From positions 61,923 to 125,922 of the forward strand of contig JACPOC010000011.1 of NCBI GenBank assembly GCA_016185125.1: DNA of 64,000 nt, read 5' to 3'. Positions within the stretch are counted from its first letter, which is position 1, and each line of letters begins with the position of its first letter. Origin of the DNA: Bacteroidota bacterium. GTDB taxonomy: Bacteria > Bacteroidota > Bacteroidia > B-17B0 > Aurantibacillaceae. The position numbers and the translations under genes were made by a program. The notes beneath the pieces were generated by a model. That model worked only from the letters and a program-made list of their open reading frames with translations, ran no database searches and was not told where the DNA came from. This document shows, one piece after another, positions 45,363 through 54,300 of this stretch.

Positions 45363-45825
45363 TTTTATACCTCATAAAACTTTAATTTGAATGATACCGA
45401 ATATATCCAATAAAAATGTAATGCTGACGCCACGAAGGATTGGAAAGACAAAAATAGGACTATTGCTAATTAGTTGACCCTCAAACAGTCAATTTCAAGC
45501 CTTGGTTATAAAACAAAGTTTCACAAACGGTTTTTAAATAAGTTAATGAGCCTCTGTTTCCAGAGGTTCATGACTCGTTTAAAATTCATTGCAACGTAAA
45601 CCTTCGGGCATCGTCGTATTGCATATCCGCCTTGCTATTTGTGTTACTTTTTTTCATAATTCTTTAATTTTCAACAGCTTTCCCCGCGTTCATTTTTAAA
45701 TACAAATTTAAATTTTTTCTACATTATTTTTTAATGCTGAAGTTAAATCGGTTTAGTTAAAAGAGCTCGTAACGGTATTATTTTATTACAAAAATAGTAT
45801 AGCTTTGTAATTAAAAACCAAGCTT
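45363..45825. other. intergenic region with hairpin and overlapping mini-ORFs
   Basis: No standard gene was found. On the minus strand two overlapping short frames (45586-45657, 23 codons; 45521-45589, 22 codons) join at ATGA. The second contains a CCTCTG-GAAA-CAGAGG hairpin (45551-45566). A box TAGCTTTG at 45800-45807 fits a -7 element for the gene at 45826. Confidence 0.4.
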
Positions 45826-46674
45826 ATGAAAAATCAATTAATCAATTTTATATGCATCATCATCTTTCTTTTTTTTGCCGCATGTAAAAAACCACAGGGC
45901 AATTTAGGCGTGAAACCACGGCAAAATAAATCTGAAGTTAATTCTGTAGAAAATAAAGTAAGCAATATTTCCGCTGTTAATTATTCTAATTGCCCAACTC
46001 CGGTTAATTGCTCACTCACTTTAAAAGCTACCATCGAAACATTTAAAGTATATAAACACAATTCTTCGGGTTATATAATTTATAAAGCAAAAATGGCTAT
46101 TGATGCCGATGGAAGTCCACAAGCCTACGGCCCTAATAATTCAGGCTTAGATTGGACCGCCAATGCAGGCTATCCTGGCAATTGGTGGGGCGTAGTTACC
46201 GATTCAAATGGCAATCCTATTATTCAAAATTCAGGCAATCCTTTCCCCGGGATGTATGTTTCCACAACCTCATTGGTAAACTCTGCTTACGCTACTACTA
46301 ACCCTTTACGTTATGTAGATTCGGGAAACATGCCTTTTTTTGCTTTACCGTCGGCTATTACATCAACTAACGGTATTGCGCTTGGCGACGTGGGATTTGT
46401 TTATAATACCACAAATGGAAAAGGGTGTTATGCGATATTTGCCGATGGTGGTCCTGCCGGTAAATTAGGAGAAGGCTCCATGTACTTGGCACTAAAACTC
46501 GGAATTAACTCCAGCCCTAAAACAGGTGGCACCAGTTCCGGAATCATCGATTACATTGTGTTTCCTGGTTCCGGCTATGGTCAGGGTACCATTCCAACCA
46601 TCCCGCAAATAAACGCCATTGGCAGCGCAAAAATGAAAAAAGTAGGCGGTCTTGAAATTGCAACTTGCTTGTGA
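45826..46674 (+). CDS. exported lipoprotein, unknown
   Basis: This 282-residue protein has a lipoprotein signal (CIIIFLFFAAC, acylated Cys 20) and then a polar linker and a globular domain rich in Gly, Asn and Thr (YGPNNSGLDWTANAGYPGNW, DYIVFPGSGYGQGTIP). No catalytic motif or family was recognised. Its stop is two bases before the start of the next gene, which encodes a T9SS-sorted protein, so the pair is probably co-transcribed and may act together at the cell surface. Confidence 0.6.
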   Translation: MKNQLINFICIIIFLFFAACKKPQGNLGVKPRQNKSEVNSVENKVSNISAVNYSNCPTPVNCSLTLKATIETFKVYKHNSSGYIIYKAKMAIDADGSPQAYGPNNSGLDWTANAGYPGNWWGVVTDSNGNPIIQNSGNPFPGMYVSTTSLVNSAYATTNPLRYVDSGNMPFFALPSAITSTNGIALGDVGFVYNTTNGKGCYAIFADGGPAGKLGEGSMYLALKLGINSSPKTGGTSSGIIDYIVFPGSGYGQGTIPTIPQINAIGSAKMKKVGGLEIATCL

Positions 46675-46676
46675 TT

Positions 46677-47660
46677 ATGAAAAAGCTGCGCCTCTTAATT
46701 TTTTGCGTTCTTACGGTTTCATTGCACGCGCAAAATGGAAAATTTTGTCCCGCATCTTTTGCTGAATTTAACGCGACTCAGCAAAGCGTTTATTCCCAAA
46801 AAAATACAGCCTCTTTTCAAACCGATACTCTAAAACCTGCTTCTTTTTCACTTGCGTGTTATACTACAAACCCTTCTTCTGCTTTGGTTTTGTATTATGC
46901 CGATGTTAAAGTGCCTCACGATTCCGGTTACGTGAGCGGAACCAATATATACGGCGATCTTGAAAAAGCGCAGCATTATTTGGTTAGTTCCTCCACTACT
47001 ATAACAGGTTGCGCCGTTTTGCTTAAACGTGCAAATTCAAGCACAAGTTTTACAATAGGAACTAAAGTAAAATTATACAACTATTCAGGCGGAGTGCCTA
47101 GCACCAGTGTAATAGCCAGCACCAATCTGATTCCGCAATACCAATTGAACAACAATGGCCTTACGATATTTACCTTTAGCGCACCTATAGTTATAACAGG
47201 AAATTTTGTAATGTCGGTTGTGTTGCCAAATAATGCGGGAGATACTACGGCTATTTACAGCACCAAAACTTCTTGTAATTCTTCAGCTTCTGAATCCTGG
47301 GAAAAAGCGATAAATAATGTCTGGGGTTCCATTCATAATAATTGGAATTTTAGCACAGTGCAAAATATCGACTTAGCTATTTTTCCACTGATAAAAGGCT
47401 CATTTATAACCGGTTTTCCAACGCAATATTATTCTATCCCAATTTTATTTGATAGCGAAAACTCTATTTTAAAAACACAGTTGCTTACCTCTCCTCTAAC
47501 GGTTTCTGTTATCGATCTTTCAGGCAACATTCGCATAAATCACAAGATGGGTTCAAATGATGACCTGGAGATAAACACGCTGCCCAACGGGGTTTATGTA
47601 TTACAGGCAGTTGACTTAAAGAATAATTTTTTTATTAAAAAGATAGTTGTTTTTCATTAA
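46677..47660 (+). CDS. T9SS type A sorting-domain protein, unknown
   Basis: This 327-residue secreted protein has a signal peptide (LRLLIFCVLTVSLHAQ), a beta-rich domain of about 200 residues and a C-terminal T9SS sorting domain of about 70 residues (TVSVIDLSGNIRINHKMG, LPNGVYVLQAVDLKNN, FFIKKIVVFH). The ATG at 46677 is chosen because it gives the signal peptide directly. The sorting domain should send it through the outer membrane, where it is cut and anchored or released. No enzymatic motif was seen. Confidence 0.72.
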   Translation: MKKLRLLIFCVLTVSLHAQNGKFCPASFAEFNATQQSVYSQKNTASFQTDTLKPASFSLACYTTNPSSALVLYYADVKVPHDSGYVSGTNIYGDLEKAQHYLVSSSTTITGCAVLLKRANSSTSFTIGTKVKLYNYSGGVPSTSVIASTNLIPQYQLNNNGLTIFTFSAPIVITGNFVMSVVLPNNAGDTTAIYSTKTSCNSSASESWEKAINNVWGSIHNNWNFSTVQNIDLAIFPLIKGSFITGFPTQYYSIPILFDSENSILKTQLLTSPLTVSVIDLSGNIRINHKMGSNDDLEINTLPNGVYVLQAVDLKNNFFIKKIVVFH

Positions 47661-47682
47661 TATTAGAGAAACCTGATAAAAT

Positions 47683-48840
47683 TTACTCCACCCAACTCTT
47701 ATAATACTTGCCATCATCTATACCCATGGCATCTTCTGTTACCATCAAAGGCCTGAAAGTATCTATCATAACGGCCAGCTCTTGTGTTACAGTCTGTCCT
47801 ATACTGCGCTCCATTGCTCCGGGTGCCGGGCCATGCGGAATTCCTTTAGGGTGTAACGTTATATAGCCTTGTTCAATATTGTTACGACTCATAAAATCGC
47901 CATCAACATAATACAACACTTCATCGCTGTCGATATTGCTGTGGTTATAAGGGGCGGGAATACTGCGCGGGTGGTAATCGTAAAGCCTTGGACAAAAACT
48001 GCATACTACAAAGGAGTTTGTTTCAAAGGTTTGGTGCACCGGCGGCGGCTGATGAACACGCCCTGTAATTGGCTCGAAGTTGTGTATGGAAAATCCCCAA
48101 GGATAATTATAACCATCCCAACCTACAACATCAAAAGGATGTGTGGCATACACCATTTCATGCATCATGCCTTCTTTTTTTATCTTGATGATAAAATCTC
48201 CTTTTTTATCAAACACTTCTCCTTGTACCGGTAATTTATAATCACGTTCACAAAAAGGCGAATGTTCTAATAATTGCCCTTGTGTATTCTTATAACGTTT
48301 GGGGGTGTAGTATGGCGATATGCTTTCGCAAAACAGTAAACGGTTGTCAGTGGTTTCAAAATGCATTTGGTAAATCATGCCTCTTGGAATGATCAGGTAA
48401 TCGCCATATTCAAAAGCAATATCACCCATAAAGGTTTTTAAAATGCCTTTTCCTTTATGAATAAAAAGCATTTCGTCACTATCGGCGTTTTTATAAAAAT
48501 ACTCGGTTTGGCTTTTTGTGGGCGCCGCTAAACCAATCTGGCAATCGCTGTTAACCAAAAGTGTTTTTCTGCTTTCCAAAAAATCGGCAGTAGGCTTAAT
48601 GTCAAACCCTTTTAAAAGCAAAGCCTTTATGTTTTTATCTATGGCAATTTTAGGCGCTACCGAATAACTCTTTAGTATTTCCTTAACCTGTGTAGGCCTG
48701 TGAACGTGATAGAGCAGAGAAGACATACCATGAAACCCCTCGGTGCCAAACAATTGCTCGTAATAATATTTTCCCTGAGGATTCTGAAAAATCGTGTGCC
48801 TCTTTTGAGGAATTTTTCCCGATGAATGATATATGGGCAT
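47683..48840 (-). CDS. hmgA: homogentisate 1,2-dioxygenase
   Basis: This 385-residue ring-cleaving dioxygenase opens homogentisate to maleylacetoacetate in tyrosine and phenylalanine catabolism. The start MPIYHSSGKIPQKRHTIF is typical, and iron-ligand-region motifs are present: SFCPRLYDYHPRSIPAPYNH, then YYVDGDFMSR and HPKGIPHGPAPG. Length is normal for the bacterial enzyme. The next genes of the pathway are not in the window. It lies seven bases after trhO in the same direction, though no functional link is known. Confidence 0.92.
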   Translation of the reverse strand: MPIYHSSGKIPQKRHTIFQNPQGKYYYEQLFGTEGFHGMSSLLYHVHRPTQVKEILKSYSVAPKIAIDKNIKALLLKGFDIKPTADFLESRKTLLVNSDCQIGLAAPTKSQTEYFYKNADSDEMLFIHKGKGILKTFMGDIAFEYGDYLIIPRGMIYQMHFETTDNRLLFCESISPYYTPKRYKNTQGQLLEHSPFCERDYKLPVQGEVFDKKGDFIIKIKKEGMMHEMVYATHPFDVVGWDGYNYPWGFSIHNFEPITGRVHQPPPVHQTFETNSFVVCSFCPRLYDYHPRSIPAPYNHSNIDSDEVLYYVDGDFMSRNNIEQGYITLHPKGIPHGPAPGAMERSIGQTVTQELAVMIDTFRPLMVTEDAMGIDDGKYYKSWVE

Positions 48841-48847
48841 AGAAATT

Positions 48848-49912
48848 TTATTTTAAAGATAGATTATTTTTTAAGATCTCGCCCAAATTAGGCCTCAACC
48901 TGCTTTTATAAACCGAAAGACATTCCGATCCGTTTTTAACGCGACCTTTTCTTAATTCACGTTGCTCTTCAATTGGTAAAGCGGCAATCGTAACGCACTC
49001 GGGCGTGCAGCAACCTTTCATGTTTTCAGCGCAGCTTTCACATTGAATAAATAATAAATGGCAATCGTCATTCTTACAATTAACATGTGTATCACAAGGC
49101 TGTTGGCATTGATGGCATTTAGATAAAACATCTTCTGTAATGCGCTCACCAATCCGTTCATCAAAAACAAAGTTGACCCCTTTAAATTTACTTTCAATGT
49201 TTTGTTCCTTCACTTCCTTGGCGTACTGAATAATTCCTCCTTGTAAATGATTAACATCTTTAAAGCCTTTATGCTTAAAATAAGCACTTGCTTTTTCGCA
49301 GCGAATACCTCCCGTGCAGTACATTAATATTTTTTTATCTTCCTTGCCTTTTAAATGTTCAATTACTTGTGGGAGTTCTTCGCGAAAGGTATCGGCATCC
49401 GGGCAAAAAGCGCCTTCAAATCTTCCTACTTCACTTTCGTAATGGTTACGCATATCCACCACAATGGTTTCGGTATCTTGCATAGCGTTATTAAATTCGG
49501 AGGCGTTTAAATACTTCCCCGTGTTGGAAGGATCAAAGTCAGGATCATTAATACCATCCGAAACAATTTTGTCTCTTACTTTAACAATCAATTTATAAAA
49601 GGATTTGCCATTCCCATCCACTGCGTGTTTAAAATCTACCCCGTTAAAATAATGGCTAGAATAAACACTGTTTACAAACGAATCCCAACTATCTTCCGGC
49701 ACACTCATTTGCGCATTAATGCCTTCGTGAGCAAGGTAAATCCGCCCGAAGCAATTTAGTTCGATCCAGTTTTTAAAAAGTTGATCGCGTAGTTGGGCGG
49801 GATTTTGTATATTCACATAACGGTAAAAGGAAATGGTTTTGCGCGCAATGCTTTCTTCCTTTAACCGTTGCTTAAGAATGTTTTTGTCTGTTCTGTTTAC
49901 TAATAAGGTCAT
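48848..49912 (-). CDS. trhO: tRNA uridine(34) hydroxylase TrhO (rhodanese-like)
   Basis: This 354-residue protein has an N-terminal domain (about 1-120), a central rhodanese domain with the active Cys in LMYCTGGIRCEKA (residues about 194-206), and a C-terminal Cys-rich tail (CHQCQQPCDTHVNCKNDDCH, then CESCAENMKGCCTPEC) that may bind metal. TrhO (YceA) makes 5-hydroxyuridine at the wobble position of tRNAs. The long Cys-rich tail is present in full-length members of the family. Confidence 0.9.
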   Translation of the reverse strand: MTLLVNRTDKNILKQRLKEESIARKTISFYRYVNIQNPAQLRDQLFKNWIELNCFGRIYLAHEGINAQMSVPEDSWDSFVNSVYSSHYFNGVDFKHAVDGNGKSFYKLIVKVRDKIVSDGINDPDFDPSNTGKYLNASEFNNAMQDTETIVVDMRNHYESEVGRFEGAFCPDADTFREELPQVIEHLKGKEDKKILMYCTGGIRCEKASAYFKHKGFKDVNHLQGGIIQYAKEVKEQNIESKFKGVNFVFDERIGERITEDVLSKCHQCQQPCDTHVNCKNDDCHLLFIQCESCAENMKGCCTPECVTIAALPIEEQRELRKGRVKNGSECLSVYKSRLRPNLGEILKNNLSLK

Positions 49913-50026
49913 GATAAAAATAATTGCAGGTTATACTATCAGGCCTAATATTTTTTGAATTTTAGAGTCAATGATTTTTAGAAGTAAATCTAGAGATCAA
50001 CAATTCTACAACTCAAAAAATTTAAT

Positions 50027-50034
50027 TAGGTTTG
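50027..50034 (+). promoter_or_regulatory. -7 promoter box (TAGGTTTG)
   Basis: An exact TANNTTTG match 38 bases before the threonine dehydrogenase ATG at 50073; this supports the shorter start over an open frame reaching 49971. Confidence 0.5.
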
Positions 50035-50072
50035 TAAAGGTACAAAAAAATGTTTTAAAGATTAAATCACCC

Positions 50073-51032
50073 ATGGTTACAGACATCCAAAAAATACTAA
50101 TAATCGGTGCAGGCGGACAGATAGGAATTGAATTAACCGCTAAACTTTCGGAAATGTACGGAAGCAGCAATGTGGTGGCCTCCGACTTAAAAGGCGCTTC
50201 GGCTTTTCCAAACAATCCATTCGAAATATTAGACGCACTCGATAAAAAATCGCTTTTTGAAATTGTAAAAAAACACGGCATTACACACGTGTATCATTTA
50301 GCGGCAATGCTTTCGGCTACCGGCGAGCAAAACCCAATGTTTGCCTGGAAACTGAACATGGAGAGCTTGTTTAACGTGTTGGAACTGGCTAAAGAAAAGC
50401 ATATTGAACGCATTTACTGGCCAAGTTCTATAGCGGTGTTTGGCCCAACCACGCCACAGGTTGGAACTCCGCAGTATACTGTAATGGAACCTTCCACTAT
50501 TTACGGTATAAGTAAACAGGCCGGCGAACGTTGGTGTGAGTGGTATTTTAAAAAGCATAATGTGGATGTGAGAAGTTTGCGTTACCCAGGTTTAATTGGT
50601 TGGAAAAGTGCACCGGGGGGCGGAACAACAGATTACGCCGTGCATATTTTTCACGAAGCTTTAAAGAATAGTAAATACGAAAGTTTTTTAAGTGAGAATA
50701 CAGTTTTACCCATGATGCACATGGAGGATGCCATTAGAGCCACTATTGAAATCATGCATGCTCCTGCTGAAAATATCAAAATAAGAAGCAGTTACAATTT
50801 ATCGGGATTAAGTTTTAGCCCTAAAGAGATTGCTAAAGAAATTCAAAAACATATTCCTGACTTTACAATTTCGTATAAGCCTGATTTTCGTCAGGCTATT
50901 GCCGATAGCTGGCCAAAAAGTATTTTGGATAAAGAAGCCCGCGCTGATTGGGGCTGGAAGGAAACATACGATTTGCCAAAATTAGTGGAGAATATGCTTG
51001 ATAATTTAAAAAGAAGTAGGCCAGCCGGATGA
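50073..51032 (+). CDS. NAD-dependent L-threonine 3-dehydrogenase (short-chain type)
   Basis: This 319-residue extended short-chain dehydrogenase has the Rossmann motif IIGAGGQIGIEL near the start and the catalytic YGISKQAGERW (Tyr and Lys). RYPGLIGWKSAPGGGTTDYAVHIF matches the short-chain threonine dehydrogenases known from Flavobacterium relatives. These oxidise L-threonine to 2-amino-3-ketobutyrate, which is then cleaved to glycine and acetyl-CoA. The ATG at 50073 follows a promoter box. A UDP-sugar epimerase is less likely given the GGTTDYAV segment. The next gene overlaps its stop by four bases. Confidence 0.85.
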   Translation: MVTDIQKILIIGAGGQIGIELTAKLSEMYGSSNVVASDLKGASAFPNNPFEILDALDKKSLFEIVKKHGITHVYHLAAMLSATGEQNPMFAWKLNMESLFNVLELAKEKHIERIYWPSSIAVFGPTTPQVGTPQYTVMEPSTIYGISKQAGERWCEWYFKKHNVDVRSLRYPGLIGWKSAPGGGTTDYAVHIFHEALKNSKYESFLSENTVLPMMHMEDAIRATIEIMHAPAENIKIRSSYNLSGLSFSPKEIAKEIQKHIPDFTISYKPDFRQAIADSWPKSILDKEARADWGWKETYDLPKLVENMLDNLKRSRPAG

Positions 51033-51745
51033 AAACCCTAACAAGTAAAATTTATTGTACTTGTATCTTTTTTCTATTGATGCTTAACCAATCTTTTGCA
51101 CAAAGCTTTAACCGAGGCGATATTGTATTTGGAGCCAATATTGGCGTTCCGCATTTATACAAAGGCGTTATTAAACTGGCAACACAAACCCAAGCTTTTA
51201 AAAATCAATTTACAGGATATTTCGAAGTGTCATCTATTAAGGGAATAAACCCCGTGTGCATACGAACAGAATTTGGTATCAGCGAATATTTTGGGCTTGG
51301 TTTAAATTATTCTTTCTGGAACATTCGTTTTAATGTTACGGATAAATACAACGTGCTAAAAGCGGGCGCAGTAACCGGCACCGATGAAACGGATACTTAC
51401 AAATTTAATATAAGAAGCGCATCTATAGGTATTCGTCCTAATCTACATATTCCTTTCAAAAACAAAATGAATGATTTGTATTTAGGAGTGGGTTTAGGCT
51501 TTACGATTAATAGATTGCAGATAGATTTCAGCAGTACCGATATTCAGAAAGTAAATAAAAACACAGCTTATAATCTTTCCTTGCCCGGAACAGTATATTT
51601 TGCCCCTACTTTAGGGTACAGACATTATTTCAGTTATTATTTTGGCAGCAACCTTGAAATTGGCTATGAAAAAGGCGCCGTTTTGCAAGCGGGTGTGGTT
51701 TTTAAGTTTAATGTAATGGATACCAAAAAAGACAAGCAAAATTAG
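51029..51745 (+). CDS. outer-membrane beta-barrel-like exported protein
   Basis: This 238-residue protein has a signal peptide (FFLLMLNQSFAQ) and alternating hydrophobic strands suggesting a small porin-like barrel (FGLGLNYSFWNIRFNV, LYLGVGLGFTINRLQIDF, LGYRHYFSYYFGSNLEIGYE). The C-terminus is not a classic Phe end. It starts within the stop of the threonine dehydrogenase gene (ATGA overlap), so it is coupled to it. The function is unknown. It converges on mrp with a four-base overlap. Confidence 0.65.
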   Translation: MKTLTSKIYCTCIFFLLMLNQSFAQSFNRGDIVFGANIGVPHLYKGVIKLATQTQAFKNQFTGYFEVSSIKGINPVCIRTEFGISEYFGLGLNYSFWNIRFNVTDKYNVLKAGAVTGTDETDTYKFNIRSASIGIRPNLHIPFKNKMNDLYLGVGLGFTINRLQIDFSSTDIQKVNKNTAYNLSLPGTVYFAPTLGYRHYFSYYFGSNLEIGYEKGAVLQAGVVFKFNVMDTKKDKQN

Positions 51746-52821
51746 ACTTCCACTAAAGAAGCGTTTTTAATGGCTATTTGTTGCGCTACATTTTGTGCCA
51801 ACTCCATAAACGCAAGAGCTTGCGGGGTGTTTTCCTGAAGTACTGCCGGGCGGCCAATATCAGAAGCTTCGCGTACACTTTGAACTAATGGTAACTGCGC
51901 TAATAAAGGCACTTGTAATTCTTCCGCGAGTTCTTTTACGCCGTCTTTTCCAAAAATATAGTATTTGTTTTCCGGTAATTCGGCAGGTGTAAACCATGCC
52001 ATATTTTCTACCAATCCTAAAATAGGAATATTGGTTTGCGGTAATTGAAATAATGCAATTCCTTTTCGGGCATCTGAAATAGCCACGGTTTGAGGTGTAC
52101 AAACTATTACGGCGCCCGTTAAAGGCACCTGACTGCATAAGCTTATTTGTATATCTCCTGTGCCAGGAGGAAGATCAACGATGAGATAATCCAACTCTCC
52201 CCAAACAGTATCGTAAAATAATTGTGAAAGAGCTTTTGTAGCCATGGGTCCGCGTAAAGCAATAGCTTGGTTAGGCCCTGCTAAAAAACCAATGGAATTT
52301 ATTTTAACGCCATAGCTTATTACGGGAGCCATTTTTTTCTGGCCGCTAAACTCAGCAGGGCCGGGCATTTCTCTATCCACACCAAACATAATGTGCTGCG
52401 AGGGGCCGTAAATATCGGCATCCACAATACCAACTTTTGCTCCTTGTTGCGCTAGGCCTAAAGCTAAATTAGCGGCAATGGTGCTTTTACCTACTCCGCC
52501 TTTTCCGCTGGCTACAGCAATAATATTTTTTACATCGCGTAAAGTAGTTTCGTCTTTTTCTTTTTTGGAGGTAACGGTTGCCGTCATGTTTATTTTAACA
52601 GCGGCATCTTTATCCACATAATGTAAAATGGCATTCATACACGCGTTGTGTATCATGTCTTTCATTGGGCAGGCGGGTGTTGTTAATACCACGGTAAACG
52701 AAACGTTTTTTCCGCTTACCTGCACATCCTTTATCATGTTTAATGTCACCAGGTCTTTTTTAAGATCCGGATCATCAACATATTTTAGCGCATCTATAAC
52801 CTGTTGTACAGTAATTTCCAT
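51742..52821 (-). CDS. Mrp/NBP35-family iron-sulfur carrier ATPase
   Basis: This 359-residue protein has an N-terminal MIP18 (DUF59) domain (about 1-75), then a deviant Walker A ASGKGGVGKSTIAANLA (about 104-120) and YLIVDLPPGTGDIQISL in the Mrp NTPase. Mrp proteins load Fe-S clusters onto apoproteins. The usual CxxC near the ENM motif is missing: the sequence reads ENMAWFTPAELPENKYYIFG. This non-Cys form recurs in Bacteroidota and may hold the cluster differently or not at all. Confidence 0.88.
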   Translation of the reverse strand: MEITVQQVIDALKYVDDPDLKKDLVTLNMIKDVQVSGKNVSFTVVLTTPACPMKDMIHNACMNAILHYVDKDAAVKINMTATVTSKKEKDETTLRDVKNIIAVASGKGGVGKSTIAANLALGLAQQGAKVGIVDADIYGPSQHIMFGVDREMPGPAEFSGQKKMAPVISYGVKINSIGFLAGPNQAIALRGPMATKALSQLFYDTVWGELDYLIVDLPPGTGDIQISLCSQVPLTGAVIVCTPQTVAISDARKGIALFQLPQTNIPILGLVENMAWFTPAELPENKYYIFGKDGVKELAEELQVPLLAQLPLVQSVREASDIGRPAVLQENTPQALAFMELAQNVAQQIAIKNASLVEV

Positions 52822-52918
52822 TTGAATTGCAAAGATAAGCTAATTGCCTGTATAAGAGTTTAAAGCTCTAATTATTAATTCCCATTCTTCCGCTTTTTGC
52901 AAAGGCGGCGGAATAGAT

Positions 52919-53155
52919 TTATTTAGGAGTGTTAGTTTGAGTGGCAGCGGTGGAAGTGGCGGCAGCTGTATTAACAGGCTGGGCAACCGGTCCGGGAGCC
53001 GCGGCTTCGTCCATTGAGGTTTTAATTAAATTGGCAATAGAGTCGCCTATGCGTTTTGCGTTGGAGTGCATGGTAGCACGATCTTCGGCAGCCGGGCCGC
53101 AGGAAGTGTGACTTAAAGTGATTGCCACAATGGCAAGTAAAAAGATTTTTTTCAT
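52919..53155 (-). CDS. small lipoprotein, CGPxAE type (distal copy)
   Basis: This 78-residue lipoprotein starts MKKIFLLAIVAITLSHTSC, with Cys 19 as the acylation site, then GPAAEDRATMHSNAKRIGDSIANLIKTSM, and an Ala/Thr/Pro-rich disordered tail. The N-terminal 50 residues match the next upstream gene (shared SCGP, AE, a helical DSIAN block). The function is unknown; such pairs of tiny Ala-rich lipoproteins are frequent in Bacteroidota. Confidence 0.65.
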   Translation of the reverse strand: MKKIFLLAIVAITLSHTSCGPAAEDRATMHSNAKRIGDSIANLIKTSMDEAAAPGPVAQPVNTAAATSTAATQTNTPK

Positions 53156-53188
53156 CTCTGTAAAAATAACAATATTCTATAAAATAGA

Positions 53189-53218
53189 AAAACCCCATGC
53201 GCAAGGCACGGGGTTTTC
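53189..53218 (-). terminator. terminator between the two small lipoprotein genes
   Basis: On the minus strand AAAACCCC pairs with GGGGTTTT and is followed by a T-rich tail. It ends the transcript of the gene at 53248-53478, making the two lipoprotein genes partly independent. Confidence 0.85.
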
Positions 53219-53247
53219 ACAAACTAACTAACTAATAAACACAAATA

Positions 53248-53478
53248 TTAGTGGTGAGCTTCTTCAGCAGTTGCAGTTGGAGCAACAGCAGCAGTAGTAT
53301 CAACAACAACTGATTCAGTTGTAGCAGCGTTCATTGAAGAACTGATAGCGTTTGCAATTGAGTCAGCTACAATTTTAGCTCTTTCTTCCATTTTAGCTTT
53401 TTCTTCAGCAGAAGGACCACAAGATACGAATGTAGCAGTAAATAAAGCTACAGCGATAATTGACATTACTTTTTTCAT
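53248..53478 (-). CDS. small lipoprotein, CGPxAE type (proximal copy)
   Basis: This 76-residue lipoprotein starts MKKVMSIIAVALFTATFVSC with Cys 20, then GPSAEEKAKMEERAKIVADSIANAISSSMN, followed by an Ala/Thr/Val-rich tail ending EEAHH. It is a tandem paralog of the gene at 52919-53155. Codons are strongly biased toward GCA/GCT and the gene has a strong terminator, which may mean abundant expression. The function is unknown. Confidence 0.68.
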   Translation of the reverse strand: MKKVMSIIAVALFTATFVSCGPSAEEKAKMEERAKIVADSIANAISSSMNAATTESVVVDTTAAVAPTATAEEAHH

Positions 53479-53699
53479 TTTGTTTAGATTTTTTGTTTAA
53501 TTTCCTATTGATACCGGATTTTGGAATAGGTAACCCACAATTTTTAAATTTATTTTAAAATTGTTATAAGTAATTGGTTATTAGCTGATTAACTTTTTGT
53601 TTTTGAGCTCACACGCCAACTAAAAACTAAAAATCAATAACTTGCAACTAAAACAGGTTACCTTTATAAAATATCTGTATTAATTTAAACAAGGTCTAA

Positions 53700-54299
53700 A
53701 TGTCAAAACCAAATTTGCAGTTCAGCGATAGCCAGTTTTTAGAGGGCTTACGTTCAGGGAACAGTGAAGTTTTGAGGGCTTTGTACAAAAAGTATTATAA
53801 TATCGTTCTTAAACTTGTTGTAAATAATAGCGGCTCTTCAGATGCGGCGCGGGATATTTATCAGGAAACAATAATTGTTTTATTTGAAAATTCTAAAAAG
53901 CCTTCATTTGAACTTCATTGTCAATTGCAAACCTATATTTATTCGGTTGCAAAACGGCTTTGGTTAAAGCATCTGAAAAAGAATAGCAATACCTTTTTGA
54001 TGCGCGAAGACAGTGAAGGAGAGATTGCGGATGTGAGCGAAGATATTTCTTTACACGATAAAAAGGAAAAAGATTTTGAAAAGGTAAATCAAAGTCTGGC
54101 TAGTTTAGGAGAGCCTTGCGCTGCATTGATAAAAGATTTTTACGTTCATAAATTAAGTATGGACGAGATTGCGGAAAAGTTTGGTTATACCAATGCCGAT
54201 AATGCTAAAAATCAAAAGTATAAATGTTTACAAAGGCTAAAAAAGTATTTTTTTGAAAAAGATTTGGTAAAGAACAGTGAAATAGAAAGAAAGAATTAA
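53700..54299 (+). CDS. ECF-type RNA polymerase sigma factor
   Basis: This 199-residue sigma factor has region 2 (LYKKYYNIVLKLVVNNSGSS, then DIYQETIIVLFENS, about 25-65) and region 4 (CAALIKDFYVHKLSMDEIAE, then KFGYTNADNAKNQKYKCLQRLK, about 138-185). There is no region 1.1 or 3. The next gene, one base after its stop, encodes a protein with an anti-sigma-like cytoplasmic N-terminus, so the pair is a candidate sigma/anti-sigma module. Its regulon is unknown. Confidence 0.85.
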   Translation: MSKPNLQFSDSQFLEGLRSGNSEVLRALYKKYYNIVLKLVVNNSGSSDAARDIYQETIIVLFENSKKPSFELHCQLQTYIYSVAKRLWLKHLKKNSNTFLMREDSEGEIADVSEDISLHDKKEKDFEKVNQSLASLGEPCAALIKDFYVHKLSMDEIAEKFGYTNADNAKNQKYKCLQRLKKYFFEKDLVKNSEIERKN

Positions 54300-54300
54300 A

